From an uncultured Pseudohongiella sp. (GTDB taxonomy: Bacteria; Pseudomonadota; Gammaproteobacteria; Pseudomonadales; Pseudohongiellaceae), in assembly GCA_902531515.1 (NCBI GenBank), contig CACAEJ010000004.1:29625-93624 (forward strand): a stretch of 64,000 nt of DNA, in the 5' to 3' direction. Positions 53,996 through 62,595 of this stretch are shown here, piece after piece (position 1 is the stretch's first letter; each line of letters begins with the position of its first letter). A program made the position numbers and the translations under genes. The notes beneath the pieces are model-generated. The model was not told where the DNA came from. It saw only the letters and a list, made by a program, of their open reading frames with translations, and ran no database searches.

Positions 53996-55213
53996 TCAAT
54001 CATCTCCTGGGGAGTCTAACTCAATTGGTGTAAGTCTCGGCAGCGTGCACTTATGCGGTGTAGGGTCAAAGCTAACATCTTCTGGGTCAATACCCCCTTT
54101 AAGGTTTAAAAAACTTACTGAGGGATTTTGTCCGAGGCAGACTATTCTAGAAGAACTATTTCCATCGGCGACCAATCCGCCCCATACGATATTAGGAGTA
54201 TTTACCTGTGCGATCTCATGCCAAGCCACAAGAAGCCTATGTCTGGGCGCGGTTCCTCCTCCTCGAAAGTCGTTATCATGAATGTAGATTTGTTCAGGGA
54301 ATGGGTCGTAATTCGGATCTTCAACAGTTCGACCGCCGAGGGTATAGCTGTATATCATTACATTGACGTTTCCGTTATCCCAAAATTGGTTATCAAATAC
54401 CTCAATATTGTCGTTAGCTAGGATTAATAAACCTGTACCGGGCGGAACATTACCAACAGTAGCGCCTTCGGGGGCGAAATTTTCGGTATTGTTTCGATAG
54501 ATTTCGTTGTTGAACACTCTGGTGGACTGCCCGCCTTGAACTTCTAGATTTGGTAAATCAAAAACAAGAATACCGCCAGTGTTATTTGTGGCGACGTTTT
54601 CGTACACATCAGCGAAGGTAGAATTTTCGATCTCTATACCGGCTACATTATATTCCGCGCGAGAGTTACGAACGATAATTTGGCTAGACTGTCCCACATA
54701 AATTCCGGCATCTGCGGCACCGATCGCTACTGAACCCTCTATAAGAATATTTCGCGATTGAACCGGGTAGATACCATAAGCACCGTTTTCTGAGTCCGGC
54801 CCATTTGTCCACTCGGTTCGAACTCTGCGGATAGTCACATTAGTGCTTTCGTTAATTTTTAGTGCGTCCCCGATGGTATTTTCGATCGCGAGATCTTCTA
54901 TAACGAAATCATTTGCTGTAACTAAAAGACCTTCAGCTCCTTGCATCTGGTTGGAAAAAGATAAAATTGACTGATCCATTCCTGCGCCACGTATAGTAAC
55001 TCCTGAAACGTTTAACGATAGACTCCTTGAAAAATTATGAGTTCCGGCAGGCACTTCAATTACGCTTCCAGGTTCAGCCTCGATGAGCTCGAGTTGGAAA
55101 GATTCCTCAAAACTTAATTCAAGGGTTGGGGTTTGCCTATCGTCAGACTGATTGCAACCAACAATTAACACCGACAGGATAGTTAAAACAAAATTTCTTT
55201 TTATAGTATTCAT
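53996..55213 (-). CDS. Parallel beta-helix repeat lipoprotein
   Basis: A 405-residue protein with a lipobox (LIVGC). It has a PbH1-type right-handed beta helix, shown by regular N/I/V-rich turns: VSGVTIRGAGMDQSIL, NDFVIEDLAIENTIGDALKINES, SRNILIEGSVAIGAADAGIYVG, SQIIVRNSRAEYNVAGIEIENS and DNIEVFDNQFWDNGN. It fits the TIGR03805-type beta-helix protein family, whose usual partner is a diheme cytochrome (TIGR03806); no such partner is in the window. Polysaccharide binding or lyase function is possible, but no catalytic residues stand out. Confidence 0.75.
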   Translation of the reverse strand: MNTIKRNFVLTILSVLIVGCNQSDDRQTPTLELSFEESFQLELIEAEPGSVIEVPAGTHNFSRSLSLNVSGVTIRGAGMDQSILSFSNQMQGAEGLLVTANDFVIEDLAIENTIGDALKINESTNVTIRRVRTEWTNGPDSENGAYGIYPVQSRNILIEGSVAIGAADAGIYVGQSSQIIVRNSRAEYNVAGIEIENSTFADVYENVATNNTGGILVFDLPNLEVQGGQSTRVFNNEIYRNNTENFAPEGATVGNVPPGTGLLILANDNIEVFDNQFWDNGNVNVMIYSYTLGGRTVEDPNYDPFPEQIYIHDNDFRGGGTAPRHRLLVAWHEIAQVNTPNIVWGGLVADGNSSSRIVCLGQNPSVSFLNLKGGIDPEDVSFDPTPHKCTLPRLTPIELDSPGDD

Positions 55214-55251
55214 GAGTTTCCGGAACCAATTTTAGTAAGTGTATTTTAGTT

Positions 55252-55767
55252 TTATCTACCTACTACTTCGTACATCCAAGTATCTCCTCGCGCTACAGTA
55301 GCCTGCGTTGCAAATCCTTCGGAGCCACTAAAGTATTTCCTACCAAGTTCACGAAGAACCGGGACCACATCAGGCCCCTCTATCATTCGCTCTAGTCGCT
55401 GTTCGTAAAGGGCGTCGTCGATACGCAGAATGACTCGATCGTCATCATTAAGGTAATGTGGCCACTGTTTCCAGATTGCCCCGTAACCAGTATTCATGTA
55501 GCCACTGACGATAAATAACCTCTTGTCGTGGACGGCAAGCCAGACTGTTCTTGACCTCGCAGGACTCAGAGTCTGGAATTCAATTAAACTCCGCTCTTTA
55601 AGATATTCCCAATCATCGGGTGCATTCTCCAGGACTCCGCTAGTAAACTGTCCTCCCGTAAAGACTGCAATAGGTCCATCCGCAAATCGCATCCCAAAAA
55701 GGAATAAAGCAACCGCTGTTAGAAAGGTTAGCAAGCTCAATCCTAAGCCCCTCATAAAAATTTTCAC
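55252..55767 (-). CDS. Membrane-anchored small protein, possible split-barrel fold (A)
   Basis: A 171-residue protein with one N-terminal transmembrane helix (LGLSLLTFLTAVALFLFGM). The soluble part reads RTVWLAVHDKRLFIVSG, WKQWPHYLNDDDRVILRIDDALYEQRLERMI, the pattern of PNPOx/F420-type split barrels (strand, conserved Trp, LV-x-DDR, basic strand). I infer but cannot prove this fold or any flavin/F420 binding. It is probably co-transcribed with the beta-helix lipoprotein gene downstream (38 bp). Related layouts occur at 56001-56414 and 60663-61205. Confidence 0.6.
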   Translation of the reverse strand: MKIFMRGLGLSLLTFLTAVALFLFGMRFADGPIAVFTGGQFTSGVLENAPDDWEYLKERSLIEFQTLSPARSRTVWLAVHDKRLFIVSGYMNTGYGAIWKQWPHYLNDDDRVILRIDDALYEQRLERMIEGPDVVPVLRELGRKYFSGSEGFATQATVARGDTWMYEVVGR

Positions 55768-55885
55768 GATAAATTCCTAAAATTACTTGTGATGTGATCC
55801 GGCCTTTTATTCTCGACGTTCAATAGGAAGTAGCGGTTCTAAGCATGACGTGACGTCCTATACGCTACAACTTTCAATGCCCTTT

Positions 55886-55932
55886 GAACATTCCCGCGTT
55901 TGCAACCCATAGCGGGAATGTTCTCTTTTTTT
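55886..55932 (+). terminator. Strong intrinsic terminator with no upstream gene on its strand
   Basis: GAACATTCCCGC (55886-55897) and GCGGGAATGTTC (55912-55923) form a perfect 12-bp stem around a 14-nt loop, followed by TCTTTTTTT. The nearest plus-strand gene ends at 53955, with two minus-strand genes between. So it must end a short transcript starting nearby, or attenuate reading into the gene at 56001. Confidence 0.82.
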
Positions 55933-56000
55933 ACAATCTCCATCTTCCTTTTTAGGGTACACTCTCCGATTGAGCCAGTAAACACTGCGTGAGACCTGAA

Positions 56001-56414
56001 ATGAACATCTCGTCTTCTCATCTCTTTGCCATGATCGCGTTGGGACTGCCGATCCTCTTATTTTTGGTACAACTCTTTGCGTCCGAGCGGATAGAAGTTG
56101 TCGAGCTGCATACGTCTATTGAAACGTCGGAGGAGATAACTACCAGGCTTTGGGTGGTTGACGATGATGGATATCAATACTTACGTGTAGGTTCTGAGGG
56201 TTCTGATTGGTTTAACCGATTGCAAGCTACTGAGACTATAGATGTTACAAGGAATGGTCGCCGATACGGATATTCTTGGTCACTAAGACCGGATAAAAGC
56301 ACGGAGATTAATTCATTAATGCAGCACAAATATGGCTGGGGGGATTCTTTTATCGGGTTCTTAACGGGAGGCAGAGTCGGTTCGATTCCCATTGAGCTTA
56401 AATTGGCTCAATAG
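56001..56414 (+). CDS. Membrane-anchored small protein, possible split-barrel fold (B)
   Basis: A 137-residue protein: one N-terminal helix (LFAMIALGLPILLFLVQLFA), then a beta-rich domain, TTRLWVVDDDGYQYLRVGSEGSDWFNRLQATETIDVTRNGRRYGYSW, which matches protein A (55252-55767) in order and in the Trp/DDD positions. Inferred split-barrel relation only. ATG at 56001 was chosen; a GTG four codons upstream has no better ribosome site. It is preceded by the strong terminator at 55886-55932, so expression may be attenuated or driven by a promoter in the remaining 70 bp. Confidence 0.6.
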   Translation: MNISSSHLFAMIALGLPILLFLVQLFASERIEVVELHTSIETSEEITTRLWVVDDDGYQYLRVGSEGSDWFNRLQATETIDVTRNGRRYGYSWSLRPDKSTEINSLMQHKYGWGDSFIGFLTGGRVGSIPIELKLAQ

Positions 56415-56520
56415 GTATTGGCAAATCATCGAGGAGAAACGCTATAGGTAATGGTTGATTGCATGCTATAAGTGAAATTAATTCTTTGTATAATTTGTTA
56501 AAAATCTTAGAGAGGGGAAA

Positions 56521-57327
56521 ATGAAAAATACAATTTTGTTGTCACTTCTTATACTTTTCATGTCTTCGGTTCATGCAAGTGTAAAACTTTACGTCTTTGA
56601 TTGCGGCCACATTTACCGCGATAACATAAGCGACTTCGGTTTATCTAATGAGGAGACAGACGTTCGGGAGCTATTTGTTGCGTGTTATCTTGTCGATCAC
56701 CCAGACGGGAAGATGATTTGGGATGCAGGTTTACCACTTGATTTGGTTGGCCCTAGACAGGCCGGCGCAAATAATTGGTACGATAGATCAATCATTGATC
56801 AACTCGGTGATATTGGTGTCGAGCCAAGAGATATTGATTTTGCGGCCTACTCACATTTTCATTACGATCACGTAGGTGCAGCCAATGAATTTAGCGAAGC
56901 AATCTTGTTGATACAGGAGTCTGAGTACTACGCAGCTTTCCACGATGCAGTAAATAATCCCATCTTTCGTCCGCCTCTCTATAGTGAGCTTGCAGATTCG
57001 ACAAAACTATTACTACAGGGTGACCATGATGTTTTTGGCGATGGCAGCGTTACCATTCTCTCAGCTCCTGGGCATACTCCGGGGCATCAAGCCCTCAAGT
57101 TAGAGTTAGAGAACTATGGACCGCTTATTCTTTCGGGGGACCTCTATCACTTTGAAGCAAGTCGGATGCTAAGAAGGACGCCAGTTTTTAACACGGACGC
57201 TGAAGAGACATTAAAATCAATGAACAAAATTGAAGTAATGAGGCAAGAGATTGGCGCAACATTCTGGATTCAGCACAACTTAGAGTTGGCAAACTCATTG
57301 AGTCTTGCCCCTTACTACTATGATTAA
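56521..57327 (+). CDS. Periplasmic metallo-beta-lactamase-fold hydrolase (AHL-lactonase-like)
   Basis: A 268-residue MBL-fold protein with a Sec signal (TILLSLLILFMSSVHA). The zinc motif HFHYDH is at residues 112-117, with LSAPGHTPGHQALKL (third His) and LSGDLYHFE (bridging Asp) downstream. Order and length resemble N-acyl-homoserine lactonases and lactonase-like enzymes, and DAGLPLDLVGPRQAG fits that group. Quorum-signal degradation is possible; a different periplasmic ester or lactone is as likely. It is convergent with the NHL-repeat gene (14 bp). Confidence 0.82.
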   Translation: MKNTILLSLLILFMSSVHASVKLYVFDCGHIYRDNISDFGLSNEETDVRELFVACYLVDHPDGKMIWDAGLPLDLVGPRQAGANNWYDRSIIDQLGDIGVEPRDIDFAAYSHFHYDHVGAANEFSEAILLIQESEYYAAFHDAVNNPIFRPPLYSELADSTKLLLQGDHDVFGDGSVTILSAPGHTPGHQALKLELENYGPLILSGDLYHFEASRMLRRTPVFNTDAEETLKSMNKIEVMRQEIGATFWIQHNLELANSLSLAPYYYD

Positions 57328-57341
57328 GTACTTTGAGAACT

Positions 57342-58469
57342 CTACATAATTCCTGAAATTGCCCTGACTCGATGGCTCTCGCTGTCTGTGACGTACACGA
57401 TGCCCTCATGGACACAAACACCATGAGGTCGATCTGTTTCACAGTTAAGCGGATCGCCGTCGGAACCATTTCCGCGCTCCCCGTTGCCTAGGACAGTGTC
57501 AATTATCCCAGTCGAGAGAGTCATGCGCCTAATGACGTGATTCTCTGTATCAACGATGTATAAAGAGTGGTCTTGTCTCGAGTAGGCGATGCCCTTTGGA
57601 CCGTTAAAGGTGCAGCTAATGGCAGGTCCTCCGTCCCCTGTATATCCCTGCTCTCCAGTGCCGGCTATTCTTTGAAGTCGGTTACCTCGGATGTCGATTT
57701 GATAAATAGCGTTACCTTCTCTGAGCACTAGATACGCATTTCCATCTGGGTCGGTATCAATGGATCGCGGACCCAGGAGGGGTGTCCCTTCCAATGGCCC
57801 GCTATCAGGTGTTTGTGTTCTTTCACCTGTTCCAGACAATGTGCGAATGACACCCGTATCTCTATCGACGATTCTAAGGCGATGATTACCAATATCACAG
57901 ATTAACAGATTACCGCTGGAGTCGAAGGCTATGCTGTGAGGTCGATTAAGTTGGGAGAGCACCGCTGGGCGTCCATCTCCGCTATCTCCAGGCTCTCCGT
58001 TGCCGGCTAGTGTTGTAACTAATCCAGTTCGCGCAGCTATTCGCCGAACGCTGTGGGAATCTCTTTCGACAATATAAAGATTGCCTTGCTCATCCCAGCG
58101 AATCTCGTGAGGCGCGTTAAAAGACGTTGTCAGAGGGTTGCGTGATTCTGCGATAAAACCTTTTTCACCGTTTCCGGCGATTGTTACTAATCGGTTAGTC
58201 GAGAGGTTCAATCTTCGGGTACGTCCTGTATCGACTTCGCAAAAATATAAACTTTCTCCAGGGCCGATTACTACGCCATAAGGGTTATTGACTGGAGTTT
58301 CGGTTGCTATGAGTCCATTTCGGCCCTCGAATTCATAGCCCGCGACACCGGTTCCTGCCACGGTTGCAACCCGCCAGTTTTGCTGGGCAATACCAATGCG
58401 AGGAACATAAAAAGCGGTGCCGGTGACTGCAATATTTTTCAAAAATGATCTACGAGTCGAATTTCCCAT
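57342..58469 (-). CDS. Tat-exported NHL-repeat beta-propeller protein
   Basis: A 375-residue protein. A twin-arginine leader (STRRSFLKNIAVTGTAF) is followed by about six NHL repeats, each with a LYIVERDSHSVRRI/LLICDIGNHRLRIVDRDTG-type sheet and a GNGEPGDSGDGRPA-type loop. This pattern is common in proteins that bind small ligands or serve as lactonase-like SMP-30 propellers, but no catalytic set is evident. The Tat signal implies folding, perhaps with a cofactor, before export. It faces the MBL hydrolase gene (14 bp). Confidence 0.83.
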   Translation of the reverse strand: MGNSTRRSFLKNIAVTGTAFYVPRIGIAQQNWRVATVAGTGVAGYEFEGRNGLIATETPVNNPYGVVIGPGESLYFCEVDTGRTRRLNLSTNRLVTIAGNGEKGFIAESRNPLTTSFNAPHEIRWDEQGNLYIVERDSHSVRRIAARTGLVTTLAGNGEPGDSGDGRPAVLSQLNRPHSIAFDSSGNLLICDIGNHRLRIVDRDTGVIRTLSGTGERTQTPDSGPLEGTPLLGPRSIDTDPDGNAYLVLREGNAIYQIDIRGNRLQRIAGTGEQGYTGDGGPAISCTFNGPKGIAYSRQDHSLYIVDTENHVIRRMTLSTGIIDTVLGNGERGNGSDGDPLNCETDRPHGVCVHEGIVYVTDSESHRVRAISGIM

Positions 58470-58753
58470 ATAAATGCCCTTTTTTTGTTTTGGTGAGAAG
58501 CTTGCGAGCTAATCGCAGGTTTATATTTGTATTCGCACTAAACCTAGTTAAATTTTTACCCTGATAACTCCCAAAATTCAACTGAAAGCGGACCTTCAAT
58601 GCTAAAGAAGCTTGAGTTTTTGGCTTGTCCCCAATACTCTATCTGTACGCTAGTCTGTTTCTTGGAGCTAATGCTCCGTAAAAAACTTGAGTTCAATCTA
58701 AGCTCAGGTGACCTAAAAGCGGCTAGGATTAAAAAACACAGAGGAGAAATTGC

Positions 58754-59632
58754 ATGTGTGATAATGATACGCAAAAAGACGTTGAAGAATATTTGCGCCG
58801 CCATCCCGAAATGAGCCGCCGAGACTTCACAAAATTAGCAACAAGCGCTGGTTTGGCAATGATGTTTCCGCCGATGGCCAATGCTCAATCGGTATCGGAG
58901 AGGGATGTCGAGATCAGGACCCCCGATGGTGTAGCAGATTGCTACTTTGTTTATCCTTCTCATGGAGCGCATGCTGCTGTATTGGTTTGGCCCGACATCC
59001 TTGCATTAAGACCTGCTTTCCGAGAAATGGGCAAGCGCTTGGCTCGCTCTGGATACGCAGTGCTTACCGTCAACCCTTTCTATCGAGATGCTCACGCACC
59101 GGTAGTCGGCTTTGGTGCAAGTTTTGGACAGCCAGAAACTCGAGAAATTGTCCTACCCATGGCTAGGAACTTAAATGCTGACACGCATTTTTCAGATGCG
59201 AGAGCTTTTATCGACTGGATCGATGGCCAATCGGAAGTGGATACATCAAAAGGCATAGGCACTACAGGTTACTGTATGGGAGGCCCTATGGTTATGCGCA
59301 CTGTCGCTGCAGTACCAGAACGAATGGCTGCAGGCGCAACTTTTCATGGAGGAGGTTTGGCGACCGGAAATCCGGATAGTCCGCATCTACTAATTCCGGA
59401 CACTCGAGCACAGATGCTGCACTGCGTCGCGCAGAACGACGACGATAATGATCCGGAAGCAAAGGAAACTTTGAGGTCTTCTTACTCCGATGCAAATATT
59501 TCGGCGGAGATTGAGGTGTATCAGGATGCTATGCATGGATGGTGCGCTATTGATTCACAGGTCTATCATCAAGCTCAAGCGGAGAGAGCTTGGGGCAGGC
59601 TTTTGAATCTTTTTGATCGAGCGCTAGCTTAA
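58754..59632 (+). CDS. Tat-exported dienelactone-hydrolase-family protein
   Basis: A 292-residue alpha/beta hydrolase of the DLH family. The nucleophile is C174 in GYCMGGPMVM, and the His is in DAMHGWCAID. Before it lies a Tat motif SRRDFTKLATSAGLAMMFPPMANA starting at about residue 20, after a polar 18-residue extension (DNDTQKDVEEYLRRHPEM). AGAGGAG precedes the ATG at good spacing, so the extension is genuinely translated. It probably hydrolyses a lactone or ester in the periplasm. Its terminator at 59643-59674 is shared with the opposite-strand PD40 gene. Confidence 0.85.
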   Translation: MCDNDTQKDVEEYLRRHPEMSRRDFTKLATSAGLAMMFPPMANAQSVSERDVEIRTPDGVADCYFVYPSHGAHAAVLVWPDILALRPAFREMGKRLARSGYAVLTVNPFYRDAHAPVVGFGASFGQPETREIVLPMARNLNADTHFSDARAFIDWIDGQSEVDTSKGIGTTGYCMGGPMVMRTVAAVPERMAAGATFHGGGLATGNPDSPHLLIPDTRAQMLHCVAQNDDDNDPEAKETLRSSYSDANISAEIEVYQDAMHGWCAIDSQVYHQAQAERAWGRLLNLFDRALA

Positions 59633-59642
59633 TAATATTTAA

Positions 59643-59674
59643 AAGGAGGCTCTGATAGTTATCAGAGACTCCTT
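59643..59674. terminator. Bidirectional terminator between convergent genes
   Basis: AAGGAG/CTCCTT with inner CTCTGAT/ATCAGAG form a nearly continuous hairpin with a 4-nt loop. On the minus strand it is followed by TTTT; on the plus strand the T-run is poor, so activity may favour the minus-strand gene. Confidence 0.65.
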
Positions 59675-59681
59675 CGCTTAA

Positions 59682-60635
59682 TCACTTGGTGTTTATTTTG
59701 TTTGTCCAAAAGATATCAATACTGCCAAGACTATTATCCTCTCTGGATGAAAACCAAGAAATTGTGTTTGCCCCGGGAGGTAGTGCCGGGCACATGTCTG
59801 CCGCCGCTGTGTTAACTTGAGGGCCAAGGTTGTAGGCGGTTCCCCACGCATTCTCACCTTGTTGCATTGATCCATATATATCGGTTCCTCCAAAACCTCC
59901 TGGTCTGCTAGAGGTGAAGTAGACTGTTCCATCAGTGTCTTGAGTGAAGTGAAATTCCTCAGCGGCGGTATTGATGTTCGGTCCTTGATTAATCGGTTCG
60001 AGCCAATCGCCATTTTGATCCTGTTTTGAACAATAAATGTCCGACCCACCAAAACCACCAGCTCTGCGAGAGGCAAAGCACAGTGTCTCACCGTCTTGCA
60101 AGATCGCTGGGCAGTGCTCGTTGCCTTCGTTTGTGCTAATTGGATAAGGGATTATTTCCGGCTCCGACCAAACGCCATTTACTTTCCGTGTCACAAAGAG
60201 GTCAGTTGCGTTGCTCGGACTAGAAGTAGCCAATCTGTCTGACTTAAAATAAATGGTATTCCCGTCAGCGGTTATCCAAGGCTCTCTGTCGTCACCAAGT
60301 CGCAAGGGATCGACATCAGTCGCCGGCGCAGCGTTGACCGGTAAGCCCATGTTTATAGGTTGGTTCCAACTTCCCGTTTCGGAGTTAAAGGTGGCAATGT
60401 ATAAATCTTTTGGGTCTCCAGGCGCCACAGCCATATCCTGTCTTGCACTGCAGTAAACCATCGTGCCATCAGCTGCGAATGATAGTTCGCCTTCAGCCCA
60501 CATTGTATTGATCGGTGCTCCAAAATTGTGAACGGCCAAGTCTACCCAGCTGCGTTCCTGAGCGTGTAAGGAGCATGCAAAAGCACCAATGGTCAAACCC
60601 AAGATAACTTGTGGTAGTCCTCGCTTAAAAATCAT
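59682..60635 (-). CDS. Exported PD40-repeat protein
   Basis: A 317-residue protein with a Sec signal (VILGLTIGAFACSLHAQ) and about five PD40/WD40-like repeats, including SFAADGTMVYCSA, WITADGNTIYFKSDR, ILQDGETLCFASRRAGGFGGSDIYCS and DTDGTVYFTSSRPGGFGGTDIYGS. The SxRxGGFGGxDIY pattern is familiar from OmpA-linked and TolB-like exported proteins. ATG at 60635 has AGAGG at good spacing, so it is preferred to the ATG seven codons earlier. It follows the small membrane protein gene at 60663 by 27 bp, probably in one transcript with the Tat enolase gene. Confidence 0.78.
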   Translation of the reverse strand: MIFKRGLPQVILGLTIGAFACSLHAQERSWVDLAVHNFGAPINTMWAEGELSFAADGTMVYCSARQDMAVAPGDPKDLYIATFNSETGSWNQPINMGLPVNAAPATDVDPLRLGDDREPWITADGNTIYFKSDRLATSSPSNATDLFVTRKVNGVWSEPEIIPYPISTNEGNEHCPAILQDGETLCFASRRAGGFGGSDIYCSKQDQNGDWLEPINQGPNINTAAEEFHFTQDTDGTVYFTSSRPGGFGGTDIYGSMQQGENAWGTAYNLGPQVNTAAADMCPALPPGANTISWFSSREDNSLGSIDIFWTNKINTK

Positions 60636-60662
60636 ACTAAACCTCTTAAGTTTCATTAAATC

Positions 60663-61205
60663 CTATGTTCGAGACGTTATTTGGAAAGTCCACCATCGGT
60701 CAGGACGTTTTGAATCGGGATCTGGCGCAGGGTTATCAAGAGCTTGATGCACCTGCAGTTTTTGGACACGGGCACTCCAAGCTCGATCCAAAGTGGCGGG
60801 GTCAGTTATGCGATTTACATGTACAGGATACGTGATGCCATTTAATCGCATTACGCCGACTTCATCTGCTTCTACTTTGCTTGCCCAGTATTTTGTGTCA
60901 CAGAAAGAACAGCTTAAATACATTTCTCCTTCGGGAGTTGCCATGCAATTTAAGTTAATTGAATGGGGGCGAACACCTGCATAAATTTGTAACTGACATA
61001 ACGGGACGTCATTGGCGAAGGACCAATCTGCAACCGGTGCGTCATTACTTTCACCAAAAAGAAATCCGCCCGGAGTTCTTTCGCAGGGGCAAACCGCAGA
61101 AAAAATCAAAAATCCGACAATGCCTATGGTTAGGGCGGCGGCAATTGATCCGCCAACCAATATTTTGGTTTTAGACTGACTTGTTGCAGCTAATTCTTCT
61201 GACAT
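60663..61205 (-). CDS. Membrane-anchored small protein, possible split-barrel fold (C)
   Basis: A 180-residue protein with one N-terminal helix (ILVGGSIAAALTIGIVGFLIF). The periplasmic part reads PHSINLNCMATPEGEMYLSCSFCDTKYWASKVEADEVGVMRLNGITYPVHV, similar in order to proteins A and B (55252 and 56001): strand, Trp, then a basic/NG turn. CSFC and VCPC supply four cysteines not found in the others, suggesting a metal or disulfide. A split-barrel fold is an inference. It lies between the PD40 and Tat enolase genes on the same strand (27 and 24 bp). Confidence 0.6.
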   Translation of the reverse strand: MSEELAATSQSKTKILVGGSIAAALTIGIVGFLIFSAVCPCERTPGGFLFGESNDAPVADWSFANDVPLCQLQIYAGVRPHSINLNCMATPEGEMYLSCSFCDTKYWASKVEADEVGVMRLNGITYPVHVNRITDPATLDRAWSARVQKLQVHQALDNPAPDPDSKRPDRWWTFQITSRT

Positions 61206-61229
61206 ATTTTCACCTCTTTTATAATTAGG

Positions 61230-62495
61230 TTATATTCTTTGTGTAAGCTGAAAATCTAGCACCATGTCTTCACTGAGAGAATGCCCAAACCCCGGCTTTT
61301 GAGGGGCAACCACATAACCATTCTCAACTTTGCATGACATGGCATCTAAAATAGCTGACCCTTCAGGAAAACTCTCTGCCATGGTACAGCTAGGCGAGGT
61401 TAAAGCAATAGGGAATCCCCAAGAGCTCGCACCTCGGTGGGGTATTAATTCGAGGTCTGCGCTCTCGACTAATGTCGATATTCTGCGTCCAGCTGTTGTC
61501 CCGCCGCACCATGTGATATCAGGTTGCAGAATATCTGCTGAGCCCAAGCCGACCAAAACCTTGAACCCATGCTCGGTATATTCGTGTTCGCCACAGGCGA
61601 TTCGTGTCCAGCCATTGCCTTTGATACCGATCCGGTTGGCCAGCTCAGCATATCCGAAGACGTCGTCTGGAGAGAGAAGCTCTTCCATAAAATAGAGATT
61701 AGCCTCTCGCAGTCGCTCGCAAAAAGGAATAGCCCACTCAACCGTTCCGTCCCGAGAAACGCAGTCCGTCATCAGTCTCACATCGGGGCCAAGTTGGTCT
61801 CGAGCTTCCAACACGGACTTAACGAACTGGTCTAGCATTTTTTTGGGGGTTCTAGGTCCGCCGTAGGTTGTCCTTTTGAAATTCTTTACCCCGCCACGCT
61901 GAGCTTCTAAAAAATCGCCATTGGTTTGATAAATTTCAATACGATCTCGCTCCGAACCACCTAAAAGTTCATGCACTGGCTTATCTAAGTATTTGCCAGC
62001 GATATCCCACAGCGCGTTGTCAACCGAACTGAGTGCCATTGCAAAAATGCCGCGACGCCCGTAAAAAACACTGGACGTATACATCTGATCCCAAAGTTGC
62101 TCGACGTTTAATGGATTTGTATTGAGGAGAAAGTGCTTAAGATGACCATCAATAATTTCGACGGCCGCACTTCCTCCGGCCCCCATTCCAAAACCAGTTA
62201 TACCTTCATTTGTTTTTATGATGGTTATTATGGCCGAGGGCAGTTGCTCAAAAGGACCACCAAACCGCCAACGAGCCGGGTCCTCTTCGTTGGCAAAAGA
62301 TGGGGAATCGAGTAGTCCCTCTGAACGTTCATTAATATAGATAGGATAGGCTTTCACTGAGCTAACCCTGAGATTGGTACTCTGCGCAAGTGCTGGTAGG
62401 GGACTCACTAAGGTTGACCCAGCTAGAGTCAAGTAAGAGCCTGCTTTTCTCAGGAATTGCCGCCGACTTTGAAATTTCTTTTTGGTTTTATTCAT
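61230..62495 (-). CDS. Tat-exported enolase-superfamily enzyme (L-rhamnonate dehydratase-like)
   Basis: A 421-residue mandelate racemase/muconate lactonising-type protein. A Tat leader (SRRQFLRKAGSYLTLAGS) precedes the fold. The Mg-binding acids are in LMTDC, FMEELLSPDD and ACGEHEY, and the general-base His is in LIPHRG, with DILQPDITWCGG and LGGSERDRIEIYQTNGD also in place. The C-terminal run CGEHEYTEHGFKVLVGLGSADILQPD resembles L-rhamnonate dehydratase most closely. Substrate cannot be fixed. ATG at 62495 begins the Tat motif; the frame upstream lacks a signal-like start. Export of this normally cytosolic fold is unusual. Confidence 0.8.
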   Translation of the reverse strand: MNKTKKKFQSRRQFLRKAGSYLTLAGSTLVSPLPALAQSTNLRVSSVKAYPIYINERSEGLLDSPSFANEEDPARWRFGGPFEQLPSAIITIIKTNEGITGFGMGAGGSAAVEIIDGHLKHFLLNTNPLNVEQLWDQMYTSSVFYGRRGIFAMALSSVDNALWDIAGKYLDKPVHELLGGSERDRIEIYQTNGDFLEAQRGGVKNFKRTTYGGPRTPKKMLDQFVKSVLEARDQLGPDVRLMTDCVSRDGTVEWAIPFCERLREANLYFMEELLSPDDVFGYAELANRIGIKGNGWTRIACGEHEYTEHGFKVLVGLGSADILQPDITWCGGTTAGRRISTLVESADLELIPHRGASSWGFPIALTSPSCTMAESFPEGSAILDAMSCKVENGYVVAPQKPGFGHSLSEDMVLDFQLTQRI

Positions 62496-62595
62496 GTATT
62501 TAACTGCATCTTTTGCCCATCTAAAGCTCTCAAAACGAATCTCAAATTGCAAGTAGTTCCGCAGTCTCAACCACATGAAGTGGTTGTGATTAACC

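Noticed and set aside
56379..56389. GGTTCGATTCC, a tRNA T-arm look-alike
   Set aside because: The flanks cannot form a 5-bp T stem or an acceptor stem, and the bases lie inside a coding frame.
58556..58804. Short frames on both strands before the dienelactone hydrolase
   Set aside because: They lack ribosome sites and overlap the true, well-supported start at 58754.
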